36,009 bases of DNA from positions 1-36,009 of the forward strand of contig CAZTGC010000010.1 of the NCBI GenBank assembly GCA_964612975.1. Direction: 5' to 3'. Shown here piece by piece: positions 8,695-16,665 of the stretch. Below the pieces are notes generated by a model. It made no database searches. It saw only the letters and a program-made list of their open reading frames with translations, and was not told where the DNA came from. The translations under genes and the position numbers were made by a program. This DNA comes from NZ13-RE01 sp964612975 (GTDB lineage: Bacteria; Dictyoglomota; Dictyoglomia; Dictyoglomales; Dictyoglomaceae). Every line of letters begins with the position of its first letter. Position 1 is the first letter of the stretch.

Positions 8695-9579
8695 CTATAC
8701 TCTAAATAATCTTAAAGGTTTCTCTCTCTGCTCTTTTCCCCAAATATATTGGTCATATATTAATTTCACTAAATTTTCATCAAATTCCTTTAATTGAGAA
8801 GGAGTTTTCCCCTCCTCAAAATACCTAAGAATAATATCTAAAGTGGAGTAATCTATACCCAAGGAAAGCTCATCGGAAATTCCAGGAAAAAGGTCAGGAG
8901 ACGGTGGTTTATCTATTATTCTTTTGGGAACACCTAAGATTTTAGCAAGTTCTTTAACCTCTGTTTTATAAAGATGAGAGATAGGAGCAATATCTGAAGA
9001 ATCATCTCCATATCTCACATAATACCCAATTAATTCTTCTGTAAGATTATTACATCCCACAACTAAATAATTCTTCATCTCTGCAAAAAAATATAAAAGA
9101 GCCATCCTTAATCTATGCTTTATTCTATAGTATGCTATCCCCTCATAAAACCAATTTAGCTTAGCACTTAATTTCTCTTTTTGAGCAAAAAATACAGGTT
9201 TTCTTAGAATTTTACTATATTCCTTGTATAAATATTTTACTGCCTTTCTCTTTAAAGGTTTAAATAAAAGCCAAAACAAAGGTATACTTCTATATACTCC
9301 CAATATCCATAAGGCTTTAGTTAATGAAAAGATTTTATACGGAATTTTAAGGTTTTTAACTATAAGTAATGCATCCTTTAGAGAGGATGGTTCAGAATCC
9401 ATTTCGGGCATAATAAGGCCAAATACTTTTTCCTTTCCTACTGCTTCCTTTAAAAGGTAAGATACTACTGCAGAGTCAATACCCCCACTTACCCCTAAAA
9501 CATACCCCTCTTTCCCCTCTTCCTCTAATTTTTCCTGCAGGAATTTTATAATCCTCTTACGCTCTTTTTCTATTTCCAT
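8695..9579 (-). CDS. nadE: NAD+ synthetase, ammonia-dependent
   Basis: A 294-residue N-type ATP pyrophosphatase that converts deamido-NAD+ to NAD+. The PP-loop SGGIDS is at residues 31-36. Later family blocks are NLTEELIGYYVRYGDDSSDIAPISHLYKTEVKELA. There is no N-terminal nitrilase (glutaminase) domain, so free ammonia is the expected nitrogen source. It is a little longer than the usual 245-275. The extra length is in the segment around LWILGVYRSIPLFWLLFKPL (about residues 90-115), which is unusually hydrophobic. The start overlaps the anti-sigma gene by 10 bases. Confidence 0.92.
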   Translation of the reverse strand: MEIEKERKRIIKFLQEKLEEEGKEGYVLGVSGGIDSAVVSYLLKEAVGKEKVFGLIMPEMDSEPSSLKDALLIVKNLKIPYKIFSLTKALWILGVYRSIPLFWLLFKPLKRKAVKYLYKEYSKILRKPVFFAQKEKLSAKLNWFYEGIAYYRIKHRLRMALLYFFAEMKNYLVVGCNNLTEELIGYYVRYGDDSSDIAPISHLYKTEVKELAKILGVPKRIIDKPPSPDLFPGISDELSLGIDYSTLDIILRYFEEGKTPSQLKEFDENLVKLIYDQYIWGKEQREKPLRLFRV

Positions 9580-10019
9580 TTGCCCTTATTAAAATTCAAT
9601 TCGTTTTTAACTGCTAAAAATATTATTCCCAAAATAGCAAAATAAGAGAATAAATTAAAAACTTCTTTAATTATAAGACTAACAGCCCAGAGGATTAAAG
9701 AAATATTTAAATATCTAAAGAGAAAGATAAAAAAGATAAAGGTTAAAAGGGCTCCAAAAAAAATAAGAATAAAGATAAGTAAAATCCTTTTATACTTTTC
9801 TAAATTTATTCTTTTTTCAATATCCTTTGAGATTATTCTCCACTCTTGATTTATCTCCTTCTCTAATACTGGAATTTTCAACATTTCTTCCATCCTTATC
9901 CAATCTTCAAAAATTTTTCTACATGAAGAACATTCTTCAAGATGTCTAAAGAAGTTTTCATCTATCTCAGGATAAAGAAATATCTTTTCTTTAAAATCTT
10001 TACAATCCAATCTATTCAT
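9570..10019 (-). CDS. Anti-sigma factor with zinc-finger domain and membrane segments
   Basis: A 149-residue protein with an N-terminal ZAS-type motif, His-x3-Cys-x2-Cys (HLEECSSC, about residues 26-33). A helical linker and two strongly hydrophobic stretches (about residues 80-103 and 110-142) that should span the membrane follow. The gene overlaps the preceding ECF sigma gene by 8 bases, the standard layout of a sigma/anti-sigma pair. It would hold the sigma factor at the membrane until a signal releases it. The short C-terminus (about 8 charged residues) leaves little or no extracytoplasmic sensor, so the signal may be redox or zinc at the ZAS motif. Confidence 0.85.
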   Translation of the reverse strand: MNRLDCKDFKEKIFLYPEIDENFFRHLEECSSCRKIFEDWIRMEEMLKIPVLEKEINQEWRIISKDIEKRINLEKYKRILLIFILIFFGALLTFIFFIFLFRYLNISLILWAVSLIIKEVFNLFSYFAILGIIFLAVKNELNFNKGKWK

Positions 10020-10461
10020 CTCCCTTTATATAATTATAAATCCTTTTCTTTCCACGAAAAGCATAACTTTTTACTGTATTTAAGGGAATATCAAGCTTTT
10101 CACTAATTTCTTTATATGAATATCCCTGCTGATAGTAAAGTATAAGAACACCTCTTTCCATAGGATCTAAAATTTTCCAAATCTCTTGATTCTCTAATAT
10201 CTTCTCGGGATTTTCCTCTATTCTTTCATAAAGATCCATATCAACAAAATAATCTTTTTTTCTAAAATAATCCATAGCCAAATTATGGGCTATTTTATAT
10301 AAATATGACTTTGCAGTTTTTTCCTCCAAAGAAATTTTTATAACTCTTAAAAAAGTTTCTTGAAGAAGATCCTTTGCAGTTTCATCATCCCCAATTAACC
10401 TTCTTAAGTAGGAATATATTTCCTTCCCATAAAGTTTAAAATAATAGGAAATATCACCCAT
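10012..10461 (-). CDS. ECF RNA polymerase sigma factor
   Basis: A 149-residue ECF sigma factor. Region 2 (about residues 5-70) contains AKDLLQETFLRV and the -10-recognition helix AHNLAMDYFRK. Region 4 (about 95-145) has the helix-turn-helix YSYKEISEKLDIPLNTVKSYAFRGKKRI. It is followed by its anti-sigma with an 8-base overlap and then nadE, sfsA and ogg. No Shine-Dalgarno precedes the ATG, and a TATAAT lies only 5 bases upstream (10467-10472), so the mRNA may be leaderless. Confidence 0.93.
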   Translation of the reverse strand: MGDISYYFKLYGKEIYSYLRRLIGDDETAKDLLQETFLRVIKISLEEKTAKSYLYKIAHNLAMDYFRKKDYFVDMDLYERIEENPEKILENQEIWKILDPMERGVLILYYQQGYSYKEISEKLDIPLNTVKSYAFRGKKRIYNYIKGDE

Positions 10462-10466
10462 AGTCT

Positions 10467-10472
10467 ATTATA
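10467..10472 (-). promoter_or_regulatory. Possible -10 element giving a leaderless sigma-factor mRNA
   Basis: TATAAT on the minus strand ends 5 bases before the sigma ATG at 10461, so initiation 6-7 bases downstream would fall on the start codon. No good -35 is present at 16-18 bases. GCAACCTT about 30 bases upstream could instead be an ECF-type -35 (autoregulation), paired with GTAT near 10475. Both readings are tentative. Confidence 0.4.
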
Positions 10473-10533
10473 TAATACAGATTTTCTAAAAAGAAGGTTG
10501 CGTTGTATAATAAAAAAAATTTAAAGAAGGAAG

Positions 10534-11598
10534 GTGAAGGATATAATACTTAAAGCTCCATACAAGATAATAACTGATTTTTTAAGAGAAAAAATTTATA
10601 AAGAGTATGGACCTGGAGATAAAATCCCCTCGGAAAATGAGCTTGCAAACATGTTTAAAGTAAGCAAGCTTACCGCAAGGAAAGCTATTGATAAGTTGGT
10701 AAATGAAGGTTTATTAGTAAGAATTCAGGGAATAGGAACCTTTGTCTCAGACTTTACTAGAATCAATAAGAATTCAATAAAAGCAGTGGGTGTTTTAATA
10801 ATGAATCGCTTTGATGATCGAGGTTTATCCATAACAGGAGGGATTGTAAAAACTTTAGAAAAATTCTATATCGCTCCCATAGTGGTAGATGTAGCTCAAA
10901 ATGAGGGAAAATATATTTCCCATAAATTAAAAGTCTTGATAAATCAGGAAATCTCAGGATTAATAGTATCTCCAACTCAAACTTTACTTGAGGTTCCCAT
11001 CTTTAAAAAACTTCTTTCCGATAATTTCCCCATGGTGTTTATAGATAGAAGTATCAATGATATGAGTATTCCTACTGTAGAATCAGATAATTACCTTGGT
11101 GGAGTTCTCCTTGGAAAGCACTTTAGAAAAAATCATAATGTTAAAAGGGCTCTCTTTGTAACTCAAGAAGGATGTGAGGTCACCAGTGTTAAAGATAGAT
11201 ATGAAGGATTTAAGGAAGGATTATGTAATGACGTAGATATATTTATTGCAGATAGGATAGAAAATATAAAGAAAATAATCCCTGACATAAAGAAAGGAGC
11301 TTATGAGGGCATATTCTTTTGTCATGATCCTTTAGCTATTGGGGGACTATTTTTCCTTTGGGAAGCTGGACTTAGACCTCCTGAAGATATTAAGATAGTA
11401 AGTTTTGATAACAGAGATATAGCAAAATATGCACTACCAAAACTTACTACAGTAAAACAAAATTTTGAGGTTATAGGTGAAGAATCTGCTTTATTTATGG
11501 TTAAAATTTTAAAAGGAGAAGAGGTTCCTAAAAGAAGTAAAATACCTGTAGAATTGGCGATAAGAAATTCCTGTGGTTGTAAAGAGGAAAACTACTAG
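10534..11598 (+). CDS. GntR/LacI-hybrid transcriptional regulator (AraR type)
   Basis: A 354-residue regulator. Residues about 8-72 are a GntR winged helix-turn-helix (GPGDKIPSENELANMFKVSK, then VRIQGIGTFV). Residues about 85-350 are a LacI/periplasmic-binding-type sensor domain, with the typical ending VSFDNRDIAKYALPKLTTVKQ. This architecture is that of Bacillus AraR, a sugar-released repressor. GTG is the only plausible start; AGAAGG lies just upstream. It is divergent from the sigma gene and converges on the mannoside operon, sharing a terminator with it. The neighbourhood and the AraR-like palindrome at the GH38 promoter (20629-20656) make it the likely repressor of that operon, with a mannose-derived sugar as inducer (inference). 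Confidence 0.88.
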   Translation: MKDIILKAPYKIITDFLREKIYKEYGPGDKIPSENELANMFKVSKLTARKAIDKLVNEGLLVRIQGIGTFVSDFTRINKNSIKAVGVLIMNRFDDRGLSITGGIVKTLEKFYIAPIVVDVAQNEGKYISHKLKVLINQEISGLIVSPTQTLLEVPIFKKLLSDNFPMVFIDRSINDMSIPTVESDNYLGGVLLGKHFRKNHNVKRALFVTQEGCEVTSVKDRYEGFKEGLCNDVDIFIADRIENIKKIIPDIKKGAYEGIFFCHDPLAIGGLFFLWEAGLRPPEDIKIVSFDNRDIAKYALPKLTTVKQNFEVIGEESALFMVKILKGEEVPKRSKIPVELAIRNSCGCKEENY

Positions 11599-11626
11599 AT
11601 ATCTCCCATAGGTATTCCACTTAAAA

Positions 11627-11665
11627 ATTAATAAGGGTGTTGGAAAAACCAACACCCTTATTAAT
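11627..11665. terminator. Bidirectional terminator between the regulator and GH92 genes
   Basis: A perfect 17-bp inverted repeat (left arm ATTAATAAGGGTGTTGG) with an AAAAA loop, flanked by A/T runs on both sides. It sits between two convergent genes and should stop transcription from both. Confidence 0.85.
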
Positions 11666-11702
11666 TTAATAAATAAAGAAATTTAGTAATATGTCTTAGA
11701 TT

Positions 11703-13988
11703 CTACTCCATAAAATTTGGGGGGAGATTTTCTATTCCCCAATTTTTATTCGGAGTATTTCCCATTTTAAATATTAAAGTTCCCCCATTAATAATTTCAC
11801 TATGCCATATCCATGCTCTATTTAATGGTTTATCATTTAGATAAACTTCTCGTATATATTTGTTTTCCTTTGATACATTTTCTGCAATTATAGTAAAATC
11901 CTTCCCTGAAGGAAGATGAATTATAGCCTTTTCAAAGATTGGACTTCCTAAGATATAAATAGGAGTCGAAGGACAGAACGGATAAAAGCCTAAGGAACTA
12001 AAAATATACCATGCAGACATCTGTCCACAGTCTTCATTGCCACAAAGCCCATCAGGGCCTATTCCATAAAGCTCTTCAGTAATTTTTCTTACTAATTCTT
12101 GAGTTTTCCATGGCTCTCTAACATATACATAAAAGTATATTATATGGTGGGAGGGCTCATTTCCATGAGCATATTGTCCAATTATACCTGTTATATCAGG
12201 TGGTCCCTTTATGGGAACATTAGTGGTAAAGAATTCATCAAGCTTCTTTCTAAATTTATCCTCTCCTCCTAGGAGTTTTATAAGTCCGTAGGGATCATGG
12301 GGAACAAAGAAGGTCCATTGCCAGGCATTTCCTTCAGTATAATGGGGAGATGTGGCATCTGTAGGATCAAATTTTTTGCCAAAAATCAAGAATTGAGAAT
12401 CTCCCCAACTCCCATCAACTCTTTTGCCTCTCATAAATCCTTCCTTTGAATCGAAAAGATTTTTATAATTTTGAGATCTTCTCAAAAAGAATTTATAATC
12501 TTCTTCTTTTTCTAAAATCTTAGTCATTTGTGCCACACAAAAATCATTATATGCGTACTCTAAGGTTCTTGATACCGATTGATTATATTTATCTGCAGGA
12601 ATATATCCTAACTTTTTATAATCCTCAATCCCTATCCTCCCCTGATTAAAGTCTCTTGATGGTACCATAGCATTCTTATACATGGCTTTGTAAGCTTTTT
12701 CTAAATCAAAATCTTTTAAACCTTTGACTACTGCATCTGAAATTACTGAATCTGCATGAGTCCCAATCATACAATTAGTCTCTCTATTACCTTTATGCCA
12801 TCTGGGAAGCCATCCTGATTGATCATAAATATCTAAAAAACTTTTTATAAATTCTATATTTTTTTGAGGCTGAATTAATACAAATAATGGATGCAGACTT
12901 CTAAAGGTATCCCATAAAGAAAATACTGTATAATGGTCATAACTGGAGGAATAGATTTTATCATCTACTCCAATATATTTCCCATCAATATCATTGAAAA
13001 GATTAGGATGAATATATGTGTGATAAAGAGCAGAATAGAATTTTATTTTATCTATATCATTTCCCAAAACTTCAATTTTACTTAATTCTTTCTTCCATAT
13101 TTCTTGGGCTTCTCTTCTTACTTTATCAAAATCCCAATGGGGAATTTCTCTGAGATTCTTTCTTGCCCCTTCAATTCCTGTATAAGACGTAGCAACTTTC
13201 ATTAAAATTTGTTCTCTATCTTTAGTAGAATATTTAACATAAGCACCTATAAAGGGTTCATTTTTAGTTCTCATAATCTCTTCTCTGCTTTTTGGACTTA
13301 TTTTAAACATCTTCCAAGTTCCAAATTCTTTAAAGGGTTTTGAAAATTTTGCTACAAAATAAATAGTCTGAGGATCCTTTGCTCCACAGAAATGTCCTCC
13401 AGTAATATATCCTTCTATCTCATCATTTCCTACAATTCTAACCCATGCTTTTTCTGCCATATCTCCAATCCTATGATATAAATCTATAATAATATAGGTA
13501 GAATCAGATTTTGGAAAGGTATACCTGTGAAAACCAACTCTATATGATGTAGTAAGTTCCACTAAAACTTTATAATCATCAAGAAAAACTGAATAGTAAC
13601 CAGGTTGTGCAATTTCTGTCTCATGTCTAAATCTTGACCTATATCCCTTTGAAGGATCATTTTTAGGACCTGGAACCGTAGCTAATTTATCAACTAAGGG
13701 CATTATTCTTACCTCACCATAATCTGCAGCTCCTGTTCCACTAAAATGAGTATGAGAAAATCCCATTATGGAATTATCAGTATAATGATACCCTGAACAC
13801 CAATCCCAGCCTTCTATATCAGTATCAGGACTTAATTGAATAGCCCCAAAGGGAAGGGTAGCTCCAGGAAAAGTATGTCCATGTCCACCTGTTCCTATAA
13901 AGGGATTGACATAATCAATTAAAGATTTAGAAAAACCAAAGGTTGGAAATATCAAAAGCATAAAAAATAATAAAAGTAATCTTTTCAT
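11703..13988 (-). CDS. Secreted GH92 alpha-mannosidase
   Basis: About 761 residues, with a signal peptide (KRLLLLFFMLLIFPTFGFS) and then the GH92 N-terminus DYVNPFIGTGGHGHTFPGAT. Catalytic-domain blocks follow: GFSHTHFSGTGA, HGNEPSHH (the Glu near residue 611 is the expected general acid) and GNEDCGQMSAW (about 650-660). GH92 enzymes are calcium-dependent exo-acting alpha-mannosidases, mostly alpha-1,2. Length fits a single catalytic unit. I use the ATG at 13988: AGGAGG is 11 bases before it, but only 2 bases before the in-frame GTG at 13997. It is the last gene of the mannoside operon. The signal peptide points to action outside the cell or on its envelope. Confidence 0.93.
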   Translation of the reverse strand: MKRLLLLFFMLLIFPTFGFSKSLIDYVNPFIGTGGHGHTFPGATLPFGAIQLSPDTDIEGWDWCSGYHYTDNSIMGFSHTHFSGTGAADYGEVRIMPLVDKLATVPGPKNDPSKGYRSRFRHETEIAQPGYYSVFLDDYKVLVELTTSYRVGFHRYTFPKSDSTYIIIDLYHRIGDMAEKAWVRIVGNDEIEGYITGGHFCGAKDPQTIYFVAKFSKPFKEFGTWKMFKISPKSREEIMRTKNEPFIGAYVKYSTKDREQILMKVATSYTGIEGARKNLREIPHWDFDKVRREAQEIWKKELSKIEVLGNDIDKIKFYSALYHTYIHPNLFNDIDGKYIGVDDKIYSSSYDHYTVFSLWDTFRSLHPLFVLIQPQKNIEFIKSFLDIYDQSGWLPRWHKGNRETNCMIGTHADSVISDAVVKGLKDFDLEKAYKAMYKNAMVPSRDFNQGRIGIEDYKKLGYIPADKYNQSVSRTLEYAYNDFCVAQMTKILEKEEDYKFFLRRSQNYKNLFDSKEGFMRGKRVDGSWGDSQFLIFGKKFDPTDATSPHYTEGNAWQWTFFVPHDPYGLIKLLGGEDKFRKKLDEFFTTNVPIKGPPDITGIIGQYAHGNEPSHHIIYFYVYVREPWKTQELVRKITEELYGIGPDGLCGNEDCGQMSAWYIFSSLGFYPFCPSTPIYILGSPIFEKAIIHLPSGKDFTIIAENVSKENKYIREVYLNDKPLNRAWIWHSEIINGGTLIFKMGNTPNKNWGIENLPPNFME

Positions 13989-14014
13989 AAAGATCACTTC
14001 CTCCTATCGTAAGT

Positions 14015-14845
14015 TTATTCTAAAAATGCAATAGCTACCATAGAAGTAGTTTCTGTATTTGAATCTCCAATAAGAATAATTTTCCCTTCTTGGACAATAT
14101 AATCTGTTACTATTCCTCCATTTTCATCCTGAAGAGAAAGAATAATACTTTTCATCTTTCCTATATCCTCTTTATACTCCTCTGTTATTTGCCTATTAAC
14201 CCTCTCTAATTTTTTTGAAAGAAAAAGGCCCAAGGCAACTTTATATGTTGCATAAGATTTAGAGTTTACTGCTATAATATCTTTAAAACCCCAGCCATCC
14301 CACATTTTCATTAATTTTTCATAAATTTGAATTGCTTCATCAGTTTTTCCTTCCAATAAATAATTTAAAGCTTTATAAACTAAAAGATCTGCATAGTTAT
14401 ACCAGTCAAGGATAATTTGAGATTTGTTAGATTTCTCATAAAAGATTTCTATTACTCCAAATTTTTTGGAAAAAATGAAATTAATAAATTCATTTTTTCT
14501 TGTATAAAAAGTATCAGGAATTCTTATTCCCAAAATTACTTCATGAAGTTCATCAAAACCCTTATTATATCTCTCCAGTTCTTTTTTAATTTTTTCTCCT
14601 AAAGGACTAGAAAGAAGAGAAAGAGCATGACTTGCCCATAGATTATCGCTAACAATATATATCCTTTTAGAATCTGGTCTTGAAATAGTACTGGCTCTTA
14701 AAAGTTTTACCTCTTCTACCCATTGAGATTCAAGAAACTCTTTTATTTTTTTAAAAAATTCTGAAATTTCTACCCTTTGTACTGAAGATGAGAAAACAGG
14801 ATTTACAATTAATAAAATCAATATTAATATCAAAATTTTGCTCAT
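14015..14845 (-). CDS. Unknown secreted helical protein in the mannoside operon
   Basis: A 276-residue protein I do not recognise. It starts with a signal peptide (KILILILILLIVNPVFS). The remainder is mostly helical, with a repeat-like middle (NYLLEGKTDEAIQIYEKLMKMW, TPR-like). The end reads LSLQDENGGIVTDYIV, then GDSNTETTSMVAIAFL. That ending resembles the repeats of alpha/alpha-barrel proteins, where a residue pattern of Gly-rich turn plus TETT and a hydrophobic helix recurs. It lies between the permease gene (5 bases) and GH92 (about 26 bases), so it is co-transcribed. A secreted partner in mannoside binding or hydrolysis is possible, but no catalytic motif is identifiable. Confidence 0.75.
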   Translation of the reverse strand: MSKILILILILLIVNPVFSSSVQRVEISEFFKKIKEFLESQWVEEVKLLRASTISRPDSKRIYIVSDNLWASHALSLLSSPLGEKIKKELERYNKGFDELHEVILGIRIPDTFYTRKNEFINFIFSKKFGVIEIFYEKSNKSQIILDWYNYADLLVYKALNYLLEGKTDEAIQIYEKLMKMWDGWGFKDIIAVNSKSYATYKVALGLFLSKKLERVNRQITEEYKEDIGKMKSIILSLQDENGGIVTDYIVQEGKIILIGDSNTETTSMVAIAFLE

Positions 14846-14850
14846 AAAAC

Positions 14851-15705
14851 TTAGTCCTTTATTCCAGTAAGCTTTATACCTTCAATTAGATATTTTTGGG
14901 CAATAACAAAGAATATTATTGTAGGTATAACGGTCATTGTAGCACATCCCATCATTTGATTCCAATAAGTTCCATAAAGGGAAAAGAAGGTAGGAAGTCC
15001 TAAGGCGAGAGGATATTTATCCTCATCAGTTAAATATATAAGAGGTCCAAAATAATTATTCCAAGCACCTAAGAAGGTAAATAAAGATATCAGAAATAAG
15101 ACAGGTTTTGCTAAGGGAAGTATTATCCTAAGATAAATTTGAAGATCTCCTGCACCATCTACCCTTGCTGCATCAACCAAGTCGTCGGGAATAGTATTAA
15201 AAAATTGCCTTACCAAGAAGATCAAGCCTGCTCCACCTCCTAAAAAAGAAGGAACAATAAGAGGAAGATAAGTATTAATCCATCCTAAGGTCTTGAAGAT
15301 CATAAAGGTAGGAATAATAGTAACCGCTCCAGGAAGCATCATGGTACTCAACATAAGGTAGAAGAAAAAATCCCTTCCTTTCCATCTTATTTTTGAAAAT
15401 CCATAAGCAACTAAGGGACAGGAAATAAGGATACCAATTAGATTTCCAGTAGTTATAATAACTGAATTTCTTAAATATTTGAAAAATGGGAATCTTTGTA
15501 ATGCCTTATTATAATTTTCCCATATCAAGGGCCAAGGAAACCACTTTGGAGGGAAAAGATAAAGCTCCCTATCTGCCTTTAAAGAAGTAGAAAGCATCCA
15601 AATAAAGGGAAGAATATAAATAAAGGTTATAAAAAGAAGGATAAGTCTTACAAAATTTCTAAAAATGAAAGCTTTTTTTTCTTTACTTTTAAATAAATCC
15701 ATCAT
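14851..15705 (-). CDS. Sugar ABC transporter permease, MalG type
   Basis: A 284-residue inner-membrane permease with about six transmembrane segments. The EAA loop that contacts the ATPase reads DAARVDGAGDLQIYLRIILPLAKPV. The C-terminus ALGLPTFFSLYG...IIFFVIAQKYLIEGIKLTGIKD is typical of the MalG/CUT1 family. It lies 12 bases after the MalF-type gene. Predicted to import mannosides with the binding protein at 16666-17946. No ATPase gene is in the operon; CUT1 systems often share one MsmK-like ATPase encoded elsewhere. Confidence 0.92.
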   Translation of the reverse strand: MMDLFKSKEKKAFIFRNFVRLILLFITFIYILPFIWMLSTSLKADRELYLFPPKWFPWPLIWENYNKALQRFPFFKYLRNSVIITTGNLIGILISCPLVAYGFSKIRWKGRDFFFYLMLSTMMLPGAVTIIPTFMIFKTLGWINTYLPLIVPSFLGGGAGLIFLVRQFFNTIPDDLVDAARVDGAGDLQIYLRIILPLAKPVLFLISLFTFLGAWNNYFGPLIYLTDEDKYPLALGLPTFFSLYGTYWNQMMGCATMTVIPTIIFFVIAQKYLIEGIKLTGIKD

Positions 15706-15717
15706 ATTTAATCCTCC

Positions 15718-16602
15718 TTATCTTCTTGCCCCATAATAAAAGACCCAATATCTTGTAGTTCCAAATATTAACATGGTTAGAATAAAAGAGATTACAAAGA
15801 GAATCCATGCCATAGATGCTGCATATCCCATATAACCATATCTAAAAGCATTCTGATATAGATACATTACAAAGGATAAAGATGAGTTTGCAGGTCCGCC
15901 TCCTGTCATTATATTAGGGAGATCAAATATTTGTAAGGCTCCAAGGGTAGCAATTACAAGATAATAGAGAGTTGCAGGAGAGATCATGGGAAGGGTTATA
16001 TGCCAAAATCTTTGCAAAGCACTGGCACCATCTAATTCTGCAGATTCATAAAGTTCCCTTGGAATATCTTTAATTGCTGCCATATAAATTAATGCTGTTC
16101 CTCCTGCTCCCCATTGTGCCATTAAAATTATTGTTCTTTTAACCCATTGTTCTGAAAACCAGAAGGGTCCTTGAATTCCAAAAATCTTAAGCAAATTATT
16201 TATAAATCCAATATAAGGATTAAAAAACCAAACACCTATTGTAGCAAAAGCAAAGGCAGGTACAATGCTTGGAAAATATATAGTTGTTCTATAGAATAAT
16301 GATTCCTTTAAAGGTTGAACAAGAAGAATAGCAAGGACTAATCCTACTATAAGGCCTATAGGAACAAGCCCAGCAGCATAATAAAGAGTATTTGAAATTG
16401 CTTTAATGGATAAAAAATCTGTAATAAGCTTTTTATAATTTGCTAATCCTATCCATTTAGAAGCCCCAACAACACTATATTCAGTAAAGCTCATATACAA
16501 AGATGCAAATATGGGATAGATGGTAAAGACAAGAAATCCGATAAGCCATGGAGAGATAAACAACAATCCCTTTATAAATTCTTTTCTTTCAATTTTTGTC
16601 AT
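15718..16602 (-). CDS. Sugar ABC transporter permease, MalF type
   Basis: A CUT1 permease of about 294 residues with six transmembrane segments and an EAA loop ELYESAELDGASALQRFWHITLPMISP. The open frame extends to 16650, but the true start is almost certainly the ATG at 16602. AGAGGTG at 16608-16614 precedes it, and the extra upstream codons lie in a hairpin (16628-16658). It partners with the MalG-type permease downstream. Confidence 0.92.
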   Translation of the reverse strand: MTKIERKEFIKGLLFISPWLIGFLVFTIYPIFASLYMSFTEYSVVGASKWIGLANYKKLITDFLSIKAISNTLYYAAGLVPIGLIVGLVLAILLVQPLKESLFYRTTIYFPSIVPAFAFATIGVWFFNPYIGFINNLLKIFGIQGPFWFSEQWVKRTIILMAQWGAGGTALIYMAAIKDIPRELYESAELDGASALQRFWHITLPMISPATLYYLVIATLGALQIFDLPNIMTGGGPANSSLSFVMYLYQNAFRYGYMGYAASMAWILFVISFILTMLIFGTTRYWVFYYGARR

Positions 16603-16627
16603 AGTTTCACCTCTAATTAAAATTAAT

Positions 16628-16658
16628 AAGGGGCGTTTGGGATGTTCCAACGCCCCTT
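16628..16658 (-). terminator. Intercistronic hairpin between binding-protein and permease genes
   Basis: A 10-bp GC-rich stem (AAGGGGCGTT pairing with AACGCCCCTT, extended by TTGG/CCAA-like pairing with one bulge) is followed on the minus strand by TTATTAATTTTAATT. It begins 8 bases after the binding-protein stop. A partial terminator or 3' stabiliser that raises binding-protein expression above permease, as described for malE-malF, is the likely role. Confidence 0.7.
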
Positions 16659-16665
16659 AATAAGA

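Noticed and set aside
16602..16650. Longer N-terminus of the MalF-type permease
   Set aside because: The extra 16 codons lie in the intercistronic hairpin and have no Shine-Dalgarno, whereas AGAGGTG precedes the ATG at 16602.
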